Positions 45,891-55,435 are shown, counted from the first letter of the stretch. The stretch is DNA of 64,000 nucleotides from Corynebacterium yudongzhengii (GCF_003065405.1 NZ_CP026947.1:868001-932000); one strand, 5' to 3'. Notes: generated by a model not told the origin, from the letters alone. Program-made: numbers and translations.

Positions 45891-46406
45891 ATGGCCGTCA
45901 AGATCAAGCTGCAGCGGATGGGTAAGATCCGCAACCCCCAGTACCGCGTCATCGTCGCCGACTCCCGCACCCGCCGCCAGGGCCGCGCGATCGAGAACAT
46001 TGGCATCTACCACCCGAAGGAGCAGCCTTCGCTCATCGACATCAACTCCGAGCGCGCCCAGTACTGGCTCGGCGTTGGTGCGCAGCCGACCGAGCCGGTG
46101 CTCGCTCTGCTGAAGGTCACCGGTGACTGGCAGAAGTTCAAGGGCCTCGACGGCGCCGAGGGTACCCTCAAGACCGCCGAGGAGAAGCCATCCAAGCTGG
46201 AGCTGTTCAACCAGGCTCTCGCCGCGGCCAACGACGGCCCGACCATCGAGGCTGTCGCCGAGCAGAAGCAGAAGGCCAAGGAAGAGGCCGAGGCCAAGGC
46301 TGCTGCCGAGGCTGAGGCTCAGCGCAAGGCCGAGGAAGAGGCCGCCGCCGCGGGCGAGGCTGACGCCGACGCCGAGGCTGCCTCCGAGGAGAAGACCGAG
46401 GAATAA
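45891..46406 (+). CDS. rpsP: 30S ribosomal protein S16
   Basis: Small-subunit ribosomal protein. The ATG at 45891 follows AAGGAG by 6 nt and yields [20 protein letters not shown] and [19 protein letters not shown] sequence typical of S16 (core about 85 residues). The total of 171 residues includes a C-terminal tail (about 115-171) made almost only of Ala, Glu and Lys, a common actinobacterial extension. In relatives rpsP precedes rimM and trmD; here those two genes lie about 9 kb further on, separated by the deo island. A terminator follows at 46428. Confidence 0.97.
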   Translation: MAVKIKLQRMGKIRNPQYRVIVADSRTRRQGRAIENIGIYHPKEQPSLIDINSERAQYWLGVGAQPTEPVLALLKVTGDWQKFKGLDGAEGTLKTAEEKPSKLELFNQALAAANDGPTIEAVAEQKQKAKEEAEAKAAAEAEAQRKAEEEAAAAGEADADAEAASEEKTEE

Positions 46407-46427
46407 AAAATCCTTTTCTCAACAAAC

Positions 46428-46461
46428 GGTGCCTATCCCTGTGCGGTGTAGGCACCTTTTT
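46428..46461. terminator. Terminator between rpsP and the convergent lipoprotein gene
   Basis: GGTGCCTA (46428-46435) pairs with TAGGCACC (46449-46456), followed by TTTTT. The opposite side has ACAAAC, so it may weakly serve the minus strand as well. Confidence 0.85.
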
Positions 46462-46465
46462 GGTT

Positions 46466-46980
46466 TTAGTACATGAGCACTTCGGCGTTGTTGCCGCCGC
46501 GGCAGCTGATCACCTCTGCCGCGTCGCTGGCGCAGTACATGTCGTAGGACTGGCCGGTGACCGGGCTATGGGCGGTGACGGTCTGCGGCAGGTAGTCGCG
46601 CAGGTTCACGCTGGTGGTGCCGATATCTGCGGTGAGCGAATTGAGCACCGAGTGGGCGAAATCGCAGCTGGTGTTTCCATTCACCCCGAGTAACCCCACA
46701 CCCCAGCCATCCCCGGAGGTGCAGATGGTGACTACTCGCTCGTGGAAGCTCCCGGCGTTTGCGGCGGGGGCGGCTCGGAGGTGGCTGGCTCGTTCGAGGC
46801 CTCGGGGCTCTGCTCGGCGGATGCGCTGACCTGCCTCGTGGCCGACTCCGTCACCGTCTCCGTCATGGTTTCAGTGGCCGTCTCCGTGGCCGGTTCCTCC
46901 TCGGTGGACGTACAGCTGGCGCACAGCAGTGCGGCGGCGAGTACGGCCAGGGATGCGAGAACAGGTCGGTGCGTAGTCAT
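46466..46980 (-). pseudogene. Predicted lipoprotein, frameshifted
   Basis: The ATG at 46980 (GGAGAT 6 nt upstream) starts a signal peptide MTTHRPVLASLAVLAAALLC ending in a lipobox (CASC). A Thr/Glu/Ala/Pro-rich linker follows, ending at a stop near 46732 (QTPGASTSE). In a second frame the protein continues without a start: SFHERVVTICTSGDGWG, then VNGNTSCDFAHSVLNSL and VTGQSYDMYCASDAAEVISC to 46466. A single-base change in the CCCCCG run near 46760 would join the two, so this is one gene with a frameshift (real or error). Function unknown; the C-terminal domain has about four cysteines. Confidence 0.65.
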
Positions 46981-47104
46981 CGGATATCTCCAGCGCAAGG
47001 GCTTTAAGGCCGCGAGGCCTTGTAGGGCAATACTTTAAACATAAAGTTACTCTGGGGATACCGAGGGCAATCCCGCGGCCTTGCCGAAGCTAGACTTTGA
47101 AGGC

Positions 47105-48055
47105 GTGGAGAAACGTGACGAACAGGCCTTAGCCGCGGCGAAGCTGTACTACTCGCGGGAGCTGAGCCAGGCGGAAGTTGCCGCCGAGATGGGGGTGTCG
47201 CGCCCGACCGTCGCGAAGCTTCTACAGCACGCCCGCGAGCGCGGATACGTCACCATCGAGGTGCATGATCCCCGGGAGGTCGGCGGCCACCTCGGCCAGC
47301 TGCTGTTGGAGACCTTTTCTGCTCAAGGCCTGCGCGAAGTCCGGGTTGTCGACGTCGCCCGCGAGCGCGACGAGGACCTGCTGGCGGAACTTGGCCGGAT
47401 GGGGGCCGCGGTGTTATCCGATACCGTCTGCGACGGCCAGTCGGTCGGGGTGTCGTGGGGACATACGATGTATGCGGTCGCCCGCGCCCTCGAGCACACC
47501 CCGCGCCACGGGGTGGAGATCATCCAGCTCAAAGGCGGGATGAGTCATTCCAGCGAGTCCACCAACGACATTGAGACGATCAACTTGTTCTGTCAGGCCT
47601 TCGACGCCTACGCCCGGCCGCTGCCTTTGCCGGTGATCATCGACAATGTAGAGGCGAAGGAGATCGTCGAAAAGGACCGGCACATCAGCCATATCCTGCA
47701 GTTGGGCCGAGACTGTGACGTGGCGGTGTTCACGGTGGGGGCCGCGAACCCGGAGTCGCTGCCGCTGGTGCTCGGCTACCTCAATGACAAGGAGGCCGCG
47801 GAGCTTTCGCAGCGAGCCGTCGGGGATGTCTGCTCGCGCTTCTTCACCGCCGAGGGCAAGGTGGCGATGCCGTCGATCGACGCGCGCACCGTCGGCATCT
47901 CGCTGCGGGATTTGCGCTTACGCCCGGTGCGGATCCTGGTGGCCGGGGGACGTCGCAAAGCGGAGGCCATCGCCACCGCCTTGAAGATGGGCTTGGCCAC
48001 CCACCTCGTCATCGACGCCCCGACCGCCCGGGCGATACTCGAGCAGGTGCGCTAG
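47105..48055 (+). CDS. SorC/DeoR-type regulator of the nucleoside genes
   Basis: A 316-residue SorC-family regulator, the type exemplified by Bacillus DeoR. The N-terminal helix-turn-helix (about 20-45, LSQAEVAAEMGVSRPTVAKLL) is followed by a sugar-phosphate-binding domain (VCDGQSVGVSWGHTMYAVA, then MPSIDARTVGIS). The effector in the Bacillus case is deoxyribose-5-phosphate; the same is likely here because deoC is close. GTG at 47105 is used; TAGACT at 47091-47096 lies 8 nt upstream, consistent with a leaderless message. It converges on nupC with a 4-nt overlap of the 3' ends. Confidence 0.85.
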   Translation: MEKRDEQALAAAKLYYSRELSQAEVAAEMGVSRPTVAKLLQHARERGYVTIEVHDPREVGGHLGQLLLETFSAQGLREVRVVDVARERDEDLLAELGRMGAAVLSDTVCDGQSVGVSWGHTMYAVARALEHTPRHGVEIIQLKGGMSHSSESTNDIETINLFCQAFDAYARPLPLPVIIDNVEAKEIVEKDRHISHILQLGRDCDVAVFTVGAANPESLPLVLGYLNDKEAAELSQRAVGDVCSRFFTAEGKVAMPSIDARTVGISLRDLRLRPVRILVAGGRRKAEAIATALKMGLATHLVIDAPTARAILEQVR

Positions 48056-49266
48056 AGGGCGATCACGCCGACAATCGCGGCGTTGAGCATGTTGGTGAGA
48101 AAACCACCGAACAGCGCCTTGAAGCCTAGGGAGGCGACATCCGAGCGCCGCTCCGGGGCGAGCGCGCCGAAGGAGCCGATCTGGATGGCGATGGAGGAGA
48201 GGTTGGCGAAACCGGCCATCGCGAAGGTCGCGATGAGGATGGCCTTCTCCGACATCACGTCGACGTGCTCCGAGAACGAGGTGTAGCCGACGAACTCGTT
48301 GAGGATAGTCTTTTGCCCAATGAAGTTGCCGACGAGCGCCGCCTCGTCCCAGGGCACCCCGATGAGCCAGGCCAGCGGGGCGAAGATGAGGCCGAAGAGC
48401 CCCTCGAGCGACCAGCCGTCTTGGCCGACAAGCGAGCCGATCCCGCCGATGAAGGCAGAGAGCATGGCGATCAGCGCGATGAACGCGATGAGCATGCAGG
48501 CCACCGCGACGGCGACGCGGCCCCCGGCGAGGGCGCCGGACCCCAAGGCGTCGATGATGTTGCGGTTCTCCTCGTCGCGCACGGTGCGGACGTTGGCGCT
48601 GGCGACGGACTCCTCGGTCTCGGGGATGAGGGCCTTGGCCATCATGAGGGAGCCGGGGGCGTTCATGATGGAGGCCGCGAGCAGGTAGTGCAGCGGGGCT
48701 CCGAGGAGCGAGTACCCGATGAGGGTGGAGCCGGCGACGGAGGCGAAGCCGCCGGTCATGCAGGCGAAGAGCTCGGAGCGGGTCAGTTTCGGCAGCCAAG
48801 GCCGAATGACCAGCGGCGCTTCGGACTGGCCGAGGAAGATCACGGTCGAGGCCCAGACGCTTTCGACTTTGGAGGTGCCCATGAGCTTGCCGATGCCCGT
48901 GCCGACGATGTCGACGAACCACTGCAGAACGCGCAGGTAGTAGAGCGCGCCGATGATCGCGCCGAGGAAGATGATCACGGGAAGCACGTTGAGCGCGAAG
49001 ACGAAGCCAATGTCGTCGCCGAAGAGCGGGCCGAAGACGAAGGAGGTGCCCTCGCCGGTGAAGTCGATGAGTTTCTGTACCGCATCGGCGGTCGCGCGCA
49101 GCAGTTGGAACCCGGGTTCCCACTTGAGCACGAGCAGCGCGAAGAGGACCTGCATGGCCAAACCCACGGCGAGGGTGCGCCACTTGATCTTGGAGCGGTG
49201 CGAAGACAGCACTATAGCGAGCACGAAGATGACTGCGATGCCCAGCAGTCCCTGAAGGCGGTCCAT
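48052..49266 (-). CDS. nupC: Concentrative nucleoside transporter (CNT family)
   Basis: Membrane importer of nucleosides driven by H+ or Na+. The 404-residue product contains LGAIIGALYYLRVLQWFV, TVIFLGQSEAPLVIRPWLPKL and ELFACMTGGFASVAGSTLIGY, all typical of NupC. It then shows the C-terminal SEKAILIATFAMAGFANLSS and the end NMLNAAIVGVIAL. It lies 9 nt downstream of cdd in the same direction and is the second gene of that operon. Whether it prefers pyrimidine or broad nucleosides is not decided by sequence. Confidence 0.93.
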   Translation of the reverse strand: MDRLQGLLGIAVIFVLAIVLSSHRSKIKWRTLAVGLAMQVLFALLVLKWEPGFQLLRATADAVQKLIDFTGEGTSFVFGPLFGDDIGFVFALNVLPVIIFLGAIIGALYYLRVLQWFVDIVGTGIGKLMGTSKVESVWASTVIFLGQSEAPLVIRPWLPKLTRSELFACMTGGFASVAGSTLIGYSLLGAPLHYLLAASIMNAPGSLMMAKALIPETEESVASANVRTVRDEENRNIIDALGSGALAGGRVAVAVACMLIAFIALIAMLSAFIGGIGSLVGQDGWSLEGLFGLIFAPLAWLIGVPWDEAALVGNFIGQKTILNEFVGYTSFSEHVDVMSEKAILIATFAMAGFANLSSIAIQIGSFGALAPERRSDVASLGFKALFGGFLTNMLNAAIVGVIAL

Positions 49267-49275
49267 GGTGATCTC

Positions 49276-49686
49276 CTAGCTGCCCAAGGCCTCAGGGCCG
49301 AAGGAGTGGGGAAGCAGATCTGAAAACGCGAGCGTGGCTGGCTCGCCGCCTTCTCCCTCCACGATCACCTTCTGGCAGTTGAACTCGCGCAGGACCTGCC
49401 GGCAGGCGCCGCATGGCCAGCAGGGCGCGGCTTTGAGCCCCACGATGGCGATAGCGGCGATGGTCTGGCCGGCGGCCTGGGCGATCATGGTGGTCACCGC
49501 GTTGCGTTCGGCGCAGATGGCTTCGCCGTACGCGGCGTTTTCGACGTTGCAACCGGTGATGATCTCGCCGGTGTCGCTGATGAGGGCGGCGCCGACCGGG
49601 AAGTGGGAGGAAGGGCTATAAGAATGCCGCGCGACGTCTCGAGCGCGGTCGATGAGCGTGGCGGCGGGTATGCCGGGGCTAGCCAT
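49276..49686 (-). CDS. cdd: Cytidine deaminase
   Basis: Zinc enzyme converting cytidine and deoxycytidine to (deoxy)uridine. The 136-residue length is the usual tetrameric form. Zinc ligands are in CNVENAAYGEAICAERNA (with the catalytic Glu) and PCWPCGACRQVLREF. The ATG at 49686 is preceded by AAGGAGG; the much longer frame to 50076 is not coding. It is divergent from deoA, and the region between them carries a near-consensus promoter for deoA and GAACA-containing candidate operator sites. Confidence 0.95.
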   Translation of the reverse strand: MASPGIPAATLIDRARDVARHSYSPSSHFPVGAALISDTGEIITGCNVENAAYGEAICAERNAVTTMIAQAAGQTIAAIAIVGLKAAPCWPCGACRQVLREFNCQKVIVEGEGGEPATLAFSDLLPHSFGPEALGS

Positions 49687-49720
49687 GACGGCCTCCTTGG
49701 GGGTGGAACCCCAACAATGC

Positions 49721-49754
49721 GAACAAATGAAAATGTTAGGGTTGACATGTGTTC
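49721..49754. promoter_or_regulatory. Candidate operator of the deo regulator between cdd and deoA
   Basis: GAACAAATG (49721-49729) and CATGTGTTC (49746-49754) form an inverted pair with one mismatch. The right half overlaps the deoA -35 box, which suits repression. A related GAACATT pair precedes deoD. Confidence 0.4.
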
Positions 49755-49770
49755 CAATGGGAATGATAAT
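49742..49770 (+). promoter_or_regulatory. deoA promoter
   Basis: TTGACA at 49742-49747 and GATAAT at 49765-49770 are separated by 17 bp, a near-consensus sigma-70-type promoter, about 50 nt before the deoA start. Confidence 0.8.
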
Positions 49771-49818
49771 CGATGTATATCCCGTGACACAAGGCCTCAC
49801 AAGGGAGGATCCGGATAA

Positions 49819-51099
49819 ATGTCTCAGCATTTCGATGCCGTGGACGTCATCGCCGCCAAGCGGGACGGACGCGAGCTCTCCACCGCAGAAACCAACTACG
49901 TCATCGCCGCGTATACGCGCGGGAAGATCGGCGATGAGCAGTTCGCCGCGTTGAACATGGCCATCTACCTCAACGGCATGACCCGCCGCGAGATTGTCGA
50001 TTGGACGAACGCCATGATCGATTCCGGTACCCGCATGACCTACGGCGGGCTTAGCAAAGTCACCACGGACAAGCACTCCACCGGCGGCGTCGGGGATAAG
50101 CTCTCGCTGCCGCTCGGCTCACTGGTCGCCTCTTTTGGGGTGGCCGTGCCCATGCTGTCGGGCCGCGGGCTCGGGCATACCGGCGGCACCCTCGACAAGC
50201 TGGAGGCGATCCCCGGCTTCACCGTCGATATCGACAGCACCCGGATGATGCAGGTGCTCGACGAGGTCGGGGTCATCATCGCCGCCGCCGGCGCGGACCT
50301 CGCCCCGGCGGACAAGCGCATCTACGCCCTGCGCGATATCACCGCCACCGTCGACTGCGTGCCCCTGATCGCCAGCTCGATTATGAGCAAGAAGATCGCC
50401 GCCGGGGCCGATAGCCTGGTCTTCGACGTCAAGGTGGGAACCGGCGCGTTCATGAAGAACCTCGACCAGGCCCGCGAGCTCGGGCGCACGATGGTCGATC
50501 TGGGCAACGACGCCGGGGTTACTACCCGCGCGCTCATCACGGATATGAACACCCCGCTGGGCCTGAAGATCGGCAACGCCTTAGAGATCGAGGAGACCCT
50601 CGACGTCCTCGCTGGTGGCGGTCCTGCCGACGTGGTGGAGCTGACCTGCCGCTTCGCCCGCGAGATGCTGGAGATGGCCGGGGTCGCAGACGCCGATGTC
50701 GAGGCGGCTCTCAAAGACGGCCGCGCCATGGACACCTGGCGCGCGATGGTCAAAGCCCAAGGAGGCGATCCTGACGCCCCGCTGCCGAAGGCCACCGACA
50801 CCCATGAGGTGGTCGCAGAAAAAGACGGCGTCATCTCCCAGCTGGATGCGCTCGCCCTAGGGGTGGGCAGCTGGCGTCTCGGCGCTGGTCGCGCTAAGAA
50901 GGGAGACCCCGTCCAGGCCGGCGCCGGAATCGAGATCCACGCCCCGCTGGGAACTAAGGTGCGCGCCGGGCAGAAGATCCTCACCCTGCACACCGATACC
51001 CCGGAGCGTTTCGAACACGCCCTCGAGGCCATCACCCCGGGCATCACCATTTCCGAGGACGCGCCCGAGCGCGTCCTCGTCCACGACCGCATCGCCTAA
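49819..51099 (+). CDS. deoA: Thymidine phosphorylase
   Basis: Phosphorolyses thymidine and deoxyuridine to base and deoxyribose-1-phosphate. The 426-residue protein has the family region [20 protein letters not shown] (about 78-97), the substrate motif [20 protein letters not shown] and [20 protein letters not shown]. The C-terminal domain (from about 340) has the expected barrel-sandwich layout. AAGGGAGGATCC precedes the ATG. It begins the deoA-deoC-phosphohexomutase run; deoC follows by 22 nt. Confidence 0.94.
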   Translation: MSQHFDAVDVIAAKRDGRELSTAETNYVIAAYTRGKIGDEQFAALNMAIYLNGMTRREIVDWTNAMIDSGTRMTYGGLSKVTTDKHSTGGVGDKLSLPLGSLVASFGVAVPMLSGRGLGHTGGTLDKLEAIPGFTVDIDSTRMMQVLDEVGVIIAAAGADLAPADKRIYALRDITATVDCVPLIASSIMSKKIAAGADSLVFDVKVGTGAFMKNLDQARELGRTMVDLGNDAGVTTRALITDMNTPLGLKIGNALEIEETLDVLAGGGPADVVELTCRFAREMLEMAGVADADVEAALKDGRAMDTWRAMVKAQGGDPDAPLPKATDTHEVVAEKDGVISQLDALALGVGSWRLGAGRAKKGDPVQAGAGIEIHAPLGTKVRAGQKILTLHTDTPERFEHALEAITPGITISEDAPERVLVHDRIA

Positions 51100-51121
51100 A
51101 CCGAAAAGGAGCTTGAGAGAC

Positions 51122-51769
51122 ATGAACCGCACCGAACTCGCCCGCTACATCGACCACACGCTGCTGAAGCCGGAATCCACCGACGCGGACGTCGCCGCAC
51201 TCGTCGAGGAGGCCCACGACCTCGGCGTCTACTCCGTGTGCGTCTCTCCCTCGAAGCTGCCGCTGGAGGTGCCCGCTGACCTCAAGGTCGCCACCGTGGC
51301 GGGTTTTCCCTCGGGAGCCCACCACTCGGAGATCAAGGCCGCGGAAGCCAAGCTCTCGGTCGCCCAGGGCGCCGATGAGGTCGACATGGTCATCAACGTC
51401 GCCCGCGCCGTCGCCGAAGACTTCGACTACGTGGAGAAAGACATCCGCGCCGTGCGCGAGGCGATCCCAAAGGCCGTGCTCAAGGTCATCTTAGAGACCG
51501 CCGCGCTCAGCGACGAGCAGATCACCGCCTGCTGTCACGCCGCCGAGCGGGCCGGGGCAGACTTCGTCAAGACCTCCACCGGGTTCCACCCGGCTGGCGG
51601 CGCCAGCGTGCACGCCATCGAGGTCATGCACGCCGCCGTCGGCGGACGCCTCGGCATCAAGGCCTCCGGCGGTATCCGCGACACCGAGACCGCCCTGGCC
51701 ATGATCGTCGCCGGCGCCACGCGGATCGGGGCGTCGTCGTCACGCACGATCCTGGAAGGTGTCAACTAA
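51122..51769 (+). CDS. deoC: Deoxyribose-phosphate aldolase
   Basis: Class I aldolase splitting 2-deoxyribose-5-phosphate into glyceraldehyde-3-phosphate and acetaldehyde. The 215-residue protein shows [17 protein letters not shown] at the start, the Schiff-base lysine in [13 protein letters not shown] and the C-terminal [15 protein letters not shown]. The ATG at 51122 is chosen because AAGGAG is 10 nt upstream; a TTG 9 nt earlier has that site directly against it. Its TAA stop shares a base with the next ATG (TAATG), so the two are coupled. Confidence 0.95.
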   Translation: MNRTELARYIDHTLLKPESTDADVAALVEEAHDLGVYSVCVSPSKLPLEVPADLKVATVAGFPSGAHHSEIKAAEAKLSVAQGADEVDMVINVARAVAEDFDYVEKDIRAVREAIPKAVLKVILETAALSDEQITACCHAAERAGADFVKTSTGFHPAGGASVHAIEVMHAAVGGRLGIKASGGIRDTETALAMIVAGATRIGASSSRTILEGVN

Positions 51770-53382
51770 TGGATCTGCAGGAAAAGGTGCGCGCCTGGAT
51801 CGCGCACGACCCGGATCCCACCACGCGCGCCGAGCTGCAAGAGCTTCTCGATCACGGCGATACCGACGAGCTTAGCCAGCGCTTTTCCGGGCCCCTGGAG
51901 TTCGGCACCGCCGGGCTGCGCGGGAGGATCGAAGGCGGTGAAAACCGCATGAACATCGCCACCGTCATCCGCGCGAGCGCCGGGGTGGCGGCGTGGCTGC
52001 GTACGCGCGTCTATAAGCCCAGAGTCGTGGTGGGCTGCGATGCCCGGCACCGCTCCCGCGATTTCTACACCGCCACCTGCGAGGTGCTCAACGCAGCCGG
52101 CTGCGAGGTCATCGCCTTACCCGCCGAGCACCCGACCCCGCTGACCTCCTTCGCGGTGCGCCATGTGCGCGCCGATGCCGGCATCATGATCACCGCCAGC
52201 CACAACCCGGCCTGGGACAACGGCTACAAGGTCTATCTGGGCGGGCGCATCGTCGACGGCGACAACGGCCGCGGCGTGCAGCTGATCTCGCCGGCGGATC
52301 AGGAGATCTCCGCGGCCATCGCCGCCACCGGCCCGGCTGATAGCATCGCCCGCAAAGCCGACGGCATCACCTTCGCCGGCCCCGAGATCCGCGAGGCCTA
52401 CCTCGCCCGCGCGGTCTCGCTTATCGACGTCGCCGATCCGCACGTACCCATCGTCGTCACGGCACTGCATGGCGTCGGCGGCGACATGCTCGTCGAGGCC
52501 CTACGCCGCGCCGGGTTCAGCGCGATCACCCCGGTGGCGCAGCAGCACGAGCCCGACCCGGATTTTCCCACCGTGGCTTTCCCCAACCCGGAAGAAGACG
52601 GCGCACTCGACCTCGCCATTGCCACCGCCCGCCAGGTGGGAGCGCGGGTCATCCTCGCGCTCGACCCGGATGCCGATCGCTGCTCGGTGGCCATCCCCGC
52701 AGGCAGTGAAGGCCAGTGGGAACAGCTCAGCGGCGATACCATCGGCGCGATCCTCGGCGAGCAGGCGGCAAAGGCCGGCGAGGGGGTCATGGCGGCGTCC
52801 ATCGTGTCCTCGCAAGTTTTGTCCGCGATCGCGAAGGCGCACGGGCTGGACTATCAGCCGACGCTCACCGGGTTCAAGTGGATCGGGCGCGTCGAGAACC
52901 TGGTCTACGGTTACGAGGAGGCCATCGGCTACTGCACCGACCCGCAGGCGGTGCGCGATAAAGACGGCATCACCGCGTGTCTGCGGGTGGCGGAGCTGGC
53001 ATCAGGGGGAGATCTCGCCGACTACCTCGCCGAGATCGACGCCGCCTATGGCGCGTGGGTGACCCGCCCGCTGACCGTGCGCATGGATGACCCAGCCGAA
53101 ATCCGGGCCAAAGTCGATGGACTGCTGGGAAACCCGCCGGCCGACTTCGGCGGCTCGCCGGTCACCGAGGTCGCGGACCTCTCGCGGGGATACCAGGGCG
53201 TACCCGGAACCGCCGGCGTGCTGCTGCGCACCGAGGAAGGCGCGCGCATCGTCGCCCGCCCGTCGGGCACCGAGCCGAAGCTGAAGTGCTACATCGAAGT
53301 GATCCGCCCGCAGCGCGCCGAGGCGGTGGAGCGCTGCGAGCAGATCAAGGCGGAGCTCGCTAGCGTACTCGGGGTGCGCTAG
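51769..53382 (+). CDS. Alpha-D-phosphohexomutase superfamily enzyme, probable phosphopentomutase
   Basis: A 537-residue mutase with FGTAGLRGRIEGGENRMN, phosphoserine loop GIMITASHNPAWDNGY (Ser144), metal loop LDPDADRCS (299-307), sugar loop YGYEEAIGY and phosphate loop RPSGTEPKLK. The family interconverts hexose (or pentose) 1- and 6- (or 5-) phosphates. Here it sits between deoC and deoD, where deoB (phosphopentomutase) is expected and missing, so converting (deoxy)ribose-1-phosphate to -5-phosphate is the likely job. Some superfamily members are known to act as phosphopentomutases. A phosphoglucomutase or phosphomannomutase role cannot be excluded. The 3' end overlaps the opposite MFS gene by 23 nt. 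Confidence 0.85.
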   Translation: MDLQEKVRAWIAHDPDPTTRAELQELLDHGDTDELSQRFSGPLEFGTAGLRGRIEGGENRMNIATVIRASAGVAAWLRTRVYKPRVVVGCDARHRSRDFYTATCEVLNAAGCEVIALPAEHPTPLTSFAVRHVRADAGIMITASHNPAWDNGYKVYLGGRIVDGDNGRGVQLISPADQEISAAIAATGPADSIARKADGITFAGPEIREAYLARAVSLIDVADPHVPIVVTALHGVGGDMLVEALRRAGFSAITPVAQQHEPDPDFPTVAFPNPEEDGALDLAIATARQVGARVILALDPDADRCSVAIPAGSEGQWEQLSGDTIGAILGEQAAKAGEGVMAASIVSSQVLSAIAKAHGLDYQPTLTGFKWIGRVENLVYGYEEAIGYCTDPQAVRDKDGITACLRVAELASGGDLADYLAEIDAAYGAWVTRPLTVRMDDPAEIRAKVDGLLGNPPADFGGSPVTEVADLSRGYQGVPGTAGVLLRTEEGARIVARPSGTEPKLKCYIEVIRPQRAEAVERCEQIKAELASVLGVR

Positions 53383-54712
53383 AACGCCGCGCCTCCTTTT
53401 TGGTCAGCACCGAGTCGCTGAGGATATAGACCACCGCGCCGACGCCGGCGATGGCCGCCACCACCCACAAAACGGCGGCGGAGCCGGCGGCGTCGGCGGG
53501 GAAGAGCTCCATGAGCGCGGCCACATACGCGATGCCCACCGGGATGGCGATGTTGATAGTCAGGTTGTAGAAACCGATCGCGATGCCGGATTTCTCGGCC
53601 GGGATGTCGCGCAGGGCGGTGTTGACGAGTGGGGCGTACATCGTCGCAAAGCCCGAGGACAATAGGATGATCGAGGCTGCCAGGATCCACGCTGAGGAGT
53701 CGATGAACACCGCGCCGAGGACGAAGGCCACGATCACCTGCACCAAACCTAGGATGACGGTCGCCCGCGTGCTCAGGGCCTTCGCGTAGACCCCGGACAG
53801 TGCGCCGACGAGCGCGCCGACGGCATAGCCCGGGGCGAAGAGCAGGGAGGCCTGGTCCAGCGACCAGTCGTGCAGCTCGCTGAGCACGAAGGGGAAGAGG
53901 AAGGTCAACGCCAGCTGGGTCGAGTAGACGATGAGCACCACGAGAAGCACCGAGACATAGCGGCCGTTGGTGAAGAACTCCGGGCGCACCAGCGCCTTGT
54001 CGTGGCTGCGGACGTGCCAGGTGAAGACCCCGATGCCCAAGATCAAGGGGATGAGCCAGAAGACGGTGAAGTTCTGCATGAACATCATCACCGAGGTGGC
54101 GATGACGGCGATGAGCAGCAGGCCAAAGATATCCAGGTGGTTTTTCACCTGAATGGTCTCCGGGACCAGCTTGTGGATAAACGGGATGGCCGCCACCGCG
54201 ATGAGCGAGACCAAAAACATCGCGGTCCAGGACACGTAGGTGGCAATGAAGCCACTGGTCAGCGTGCCGAAGAGCATGCCGAGCTGGAACATCGACGTAG
54301 AAAACCCGAGGTAGGTCTTCTGGTCCTTCTCGCTTAAGAACTTGGTGACGTAGATGACATAGAGCGTCTCCGCCGCGGCCAGACCCGAGGTCTGGATGAT
54401 GCGGCCGGCGAGCACCCAGGCGAAGGAATCCTGGCCGAAAAACCCGATGAGCGAGCCGATAGCGATGAGCGCGATACCGACGTTGAGCAGCTTGCGGAAG
54501 CTCAGAGAGTCCGCCAGCGCGGCGTAGACCACCGCGCCGATGCCGATGAGGATGCCCGGGATCGTCGCCTGCAGGCTGACCGTGGTGACGTCGAGGCCGA
54601 GGTCCTCCGAAATCGGCAACGACATGAACTTGAAGCCGTTGTCGATGATGAGGGCGAAAAGGAACACAAACAGCAGGACCGGAACGGCGCGCTTGGGATT
54701 GAGGGTGCGCAT
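53360..54712 (-). CDS. Major facilitator superfamily transporter in the nucleoside island
   Basis: A 450-residue membrane protein with about 12-14 spans, beginning MRTLNPKRAVPVLLFVFLFA. The MFS loop between spans 2 and 3 is LADSLSFRKLLNVGIAL (weakly conserved). It looks like a drug:H+ antiporter-type or purine/nucleoside-type transporter. The ATG directly follows the deoD stop (TAGATG), so the two form an operon, and its neighbours suggest that it moves nucleosides, bases or deoxyribose. The 3' end overlaps the mutase gene by 23 nt on the other strand. Direction and substrate are inferred from context only. Confidence 0.7.
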   Translation of the reverse strand: MRTLNPKRAVPVLLFVFLFALIIDNGFKFMSLPISEDLGLDVTTVSLQATIPGILIGIGAVVYAALADSLSFRKLLNVGIALIAIGSLIGFFGQDSFAWVLAGRIIQTSGLAAAETLYVIYVTKFLSEKDQKTYLGFSTSMFQLGMLFGTLTSGFIATYVSWTAMFLVSLIAVAAIPFIHKLVPETIQVKNHLDIFGLLLIAVIATSVMMFMQNFTVFWLIPLILGIGVFTWHVRSHDKALVRPEFFTNGRYVSVLLVVLIVYSTQLALTFLFPFVLSELHDWSLDQASLLFAPGYAVGALVGALSGVYAKALSTRATVILGLVQVIVAFVLGAVFIDSSAWILAASIILLSSGFATMYAPLVNTALRDIPAEKSGIAIGFYNLTINIAIPVGIAYVAALMELFPADAAGSAAVLWVVAAIAGVGAVVYILSDSVLTKKEARRSSAPRVR

Positions 54713-55435
54713 CTAGATCGCCGCCAGGGGAAGGGCGAGTTCCATCATCTGGGTAAACGCGGTCTCCCGCTCGGCCGGGGAGGTCTGCTCGCCGGTGTAG
54801 AGGTTATCAGAGACGGTGAAGAGACCGAGCGCGTCCACGCCGGCGTGGGCGGCGACGGCATAGAGGCCGGCCGATTCCATCTCGGTGCCGAGCACACCCA
54901 TGCGCGCCCACCGGTCGATCGAGGTGTCGTCGACGTTGTAGAACGCATCCGCCGAGAAGATGTTGCCCACGTGGGTGGTGATGCCGCGGGCATCGGCGTC
55001 GTCGACAAGTGCTTTGAGCAGGCGCCAGGAGGCCAGGGGCGCGAAGGTGCCCGGGATGTCGTACTGCTCGAGGAAGTTCGAGTCCGTGCAGGCGCCCTGG
55101 GCGACGATGATCTCGTAGAGGCCGATGTCCCGGCGCATGGAGCCGCAGGAGCCCACGCGGATGAGTTTCTGAGCGCCGAAGGTGTGGATCAGCTCGTAGG
55201 CGTACAGGCTGATCGACGGAATGCCCATGCCCGAGCCCATCACCGAGACCTCGTGTCCCTGGTAGGTGCCGGTGAAGCCGAGCATGTTGCGCACGGAATT
55301 GAACTGGACGATATCGTCGAGGTAGTGCTCGGCGATGAACTTCGCGCGCAGCGGGTCGCCGGGCAGCAGGACGGTCTCGGCGATGGGGGCGCCGTCGGGG
55401 TTGATGTGTGGGGTGGAGGCCGTGGTAGTCGGCAT
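54713..55435 (-). CDS. deoD: Purine-nucleoside phosphorylase (DeoD type)
   Basis: Phosphorolyses purine (deoxy)nucleosides. The 240-residue hexameric-type protein shows PHINPDGAPIAETVLLPGDP, then GSGMGIPSISLYAYEL, LIRVGSCGSM and the substrate-site GTEMESAGLYAVAA, followed by FTVSDNL with the catalytic Asp. AAGGAGCC precedes the ATG at 55435. It is the first gene of a two-gene minus-strand operon with the MFS transporter. Divergent rimM starts about 140 nt away, and a GAACATT inverted pair lies between them. Confidence 0.95.
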   Translation of the reverse strand: MPTTTASTPHINPDGAPIAETVLLPGDPLRAKFIAEHYLDDIVQFNSVRNMLGFTGTYQGHEVSVMGSGMGIPSISLYAYELIHTFGAQKLIRVGSCGSMRRDIGLYEIIVAQGACTDSNFLEQYDIPGTFAPLASWRLLKALVDDADARGITTHVGNIFSADAFYNVDDTSIDRWARMGVLGTEMESAGLYAVAAHAGVDALGLFTVSDNLYTGEQTSPAERETAFTQMMELALPLAAI

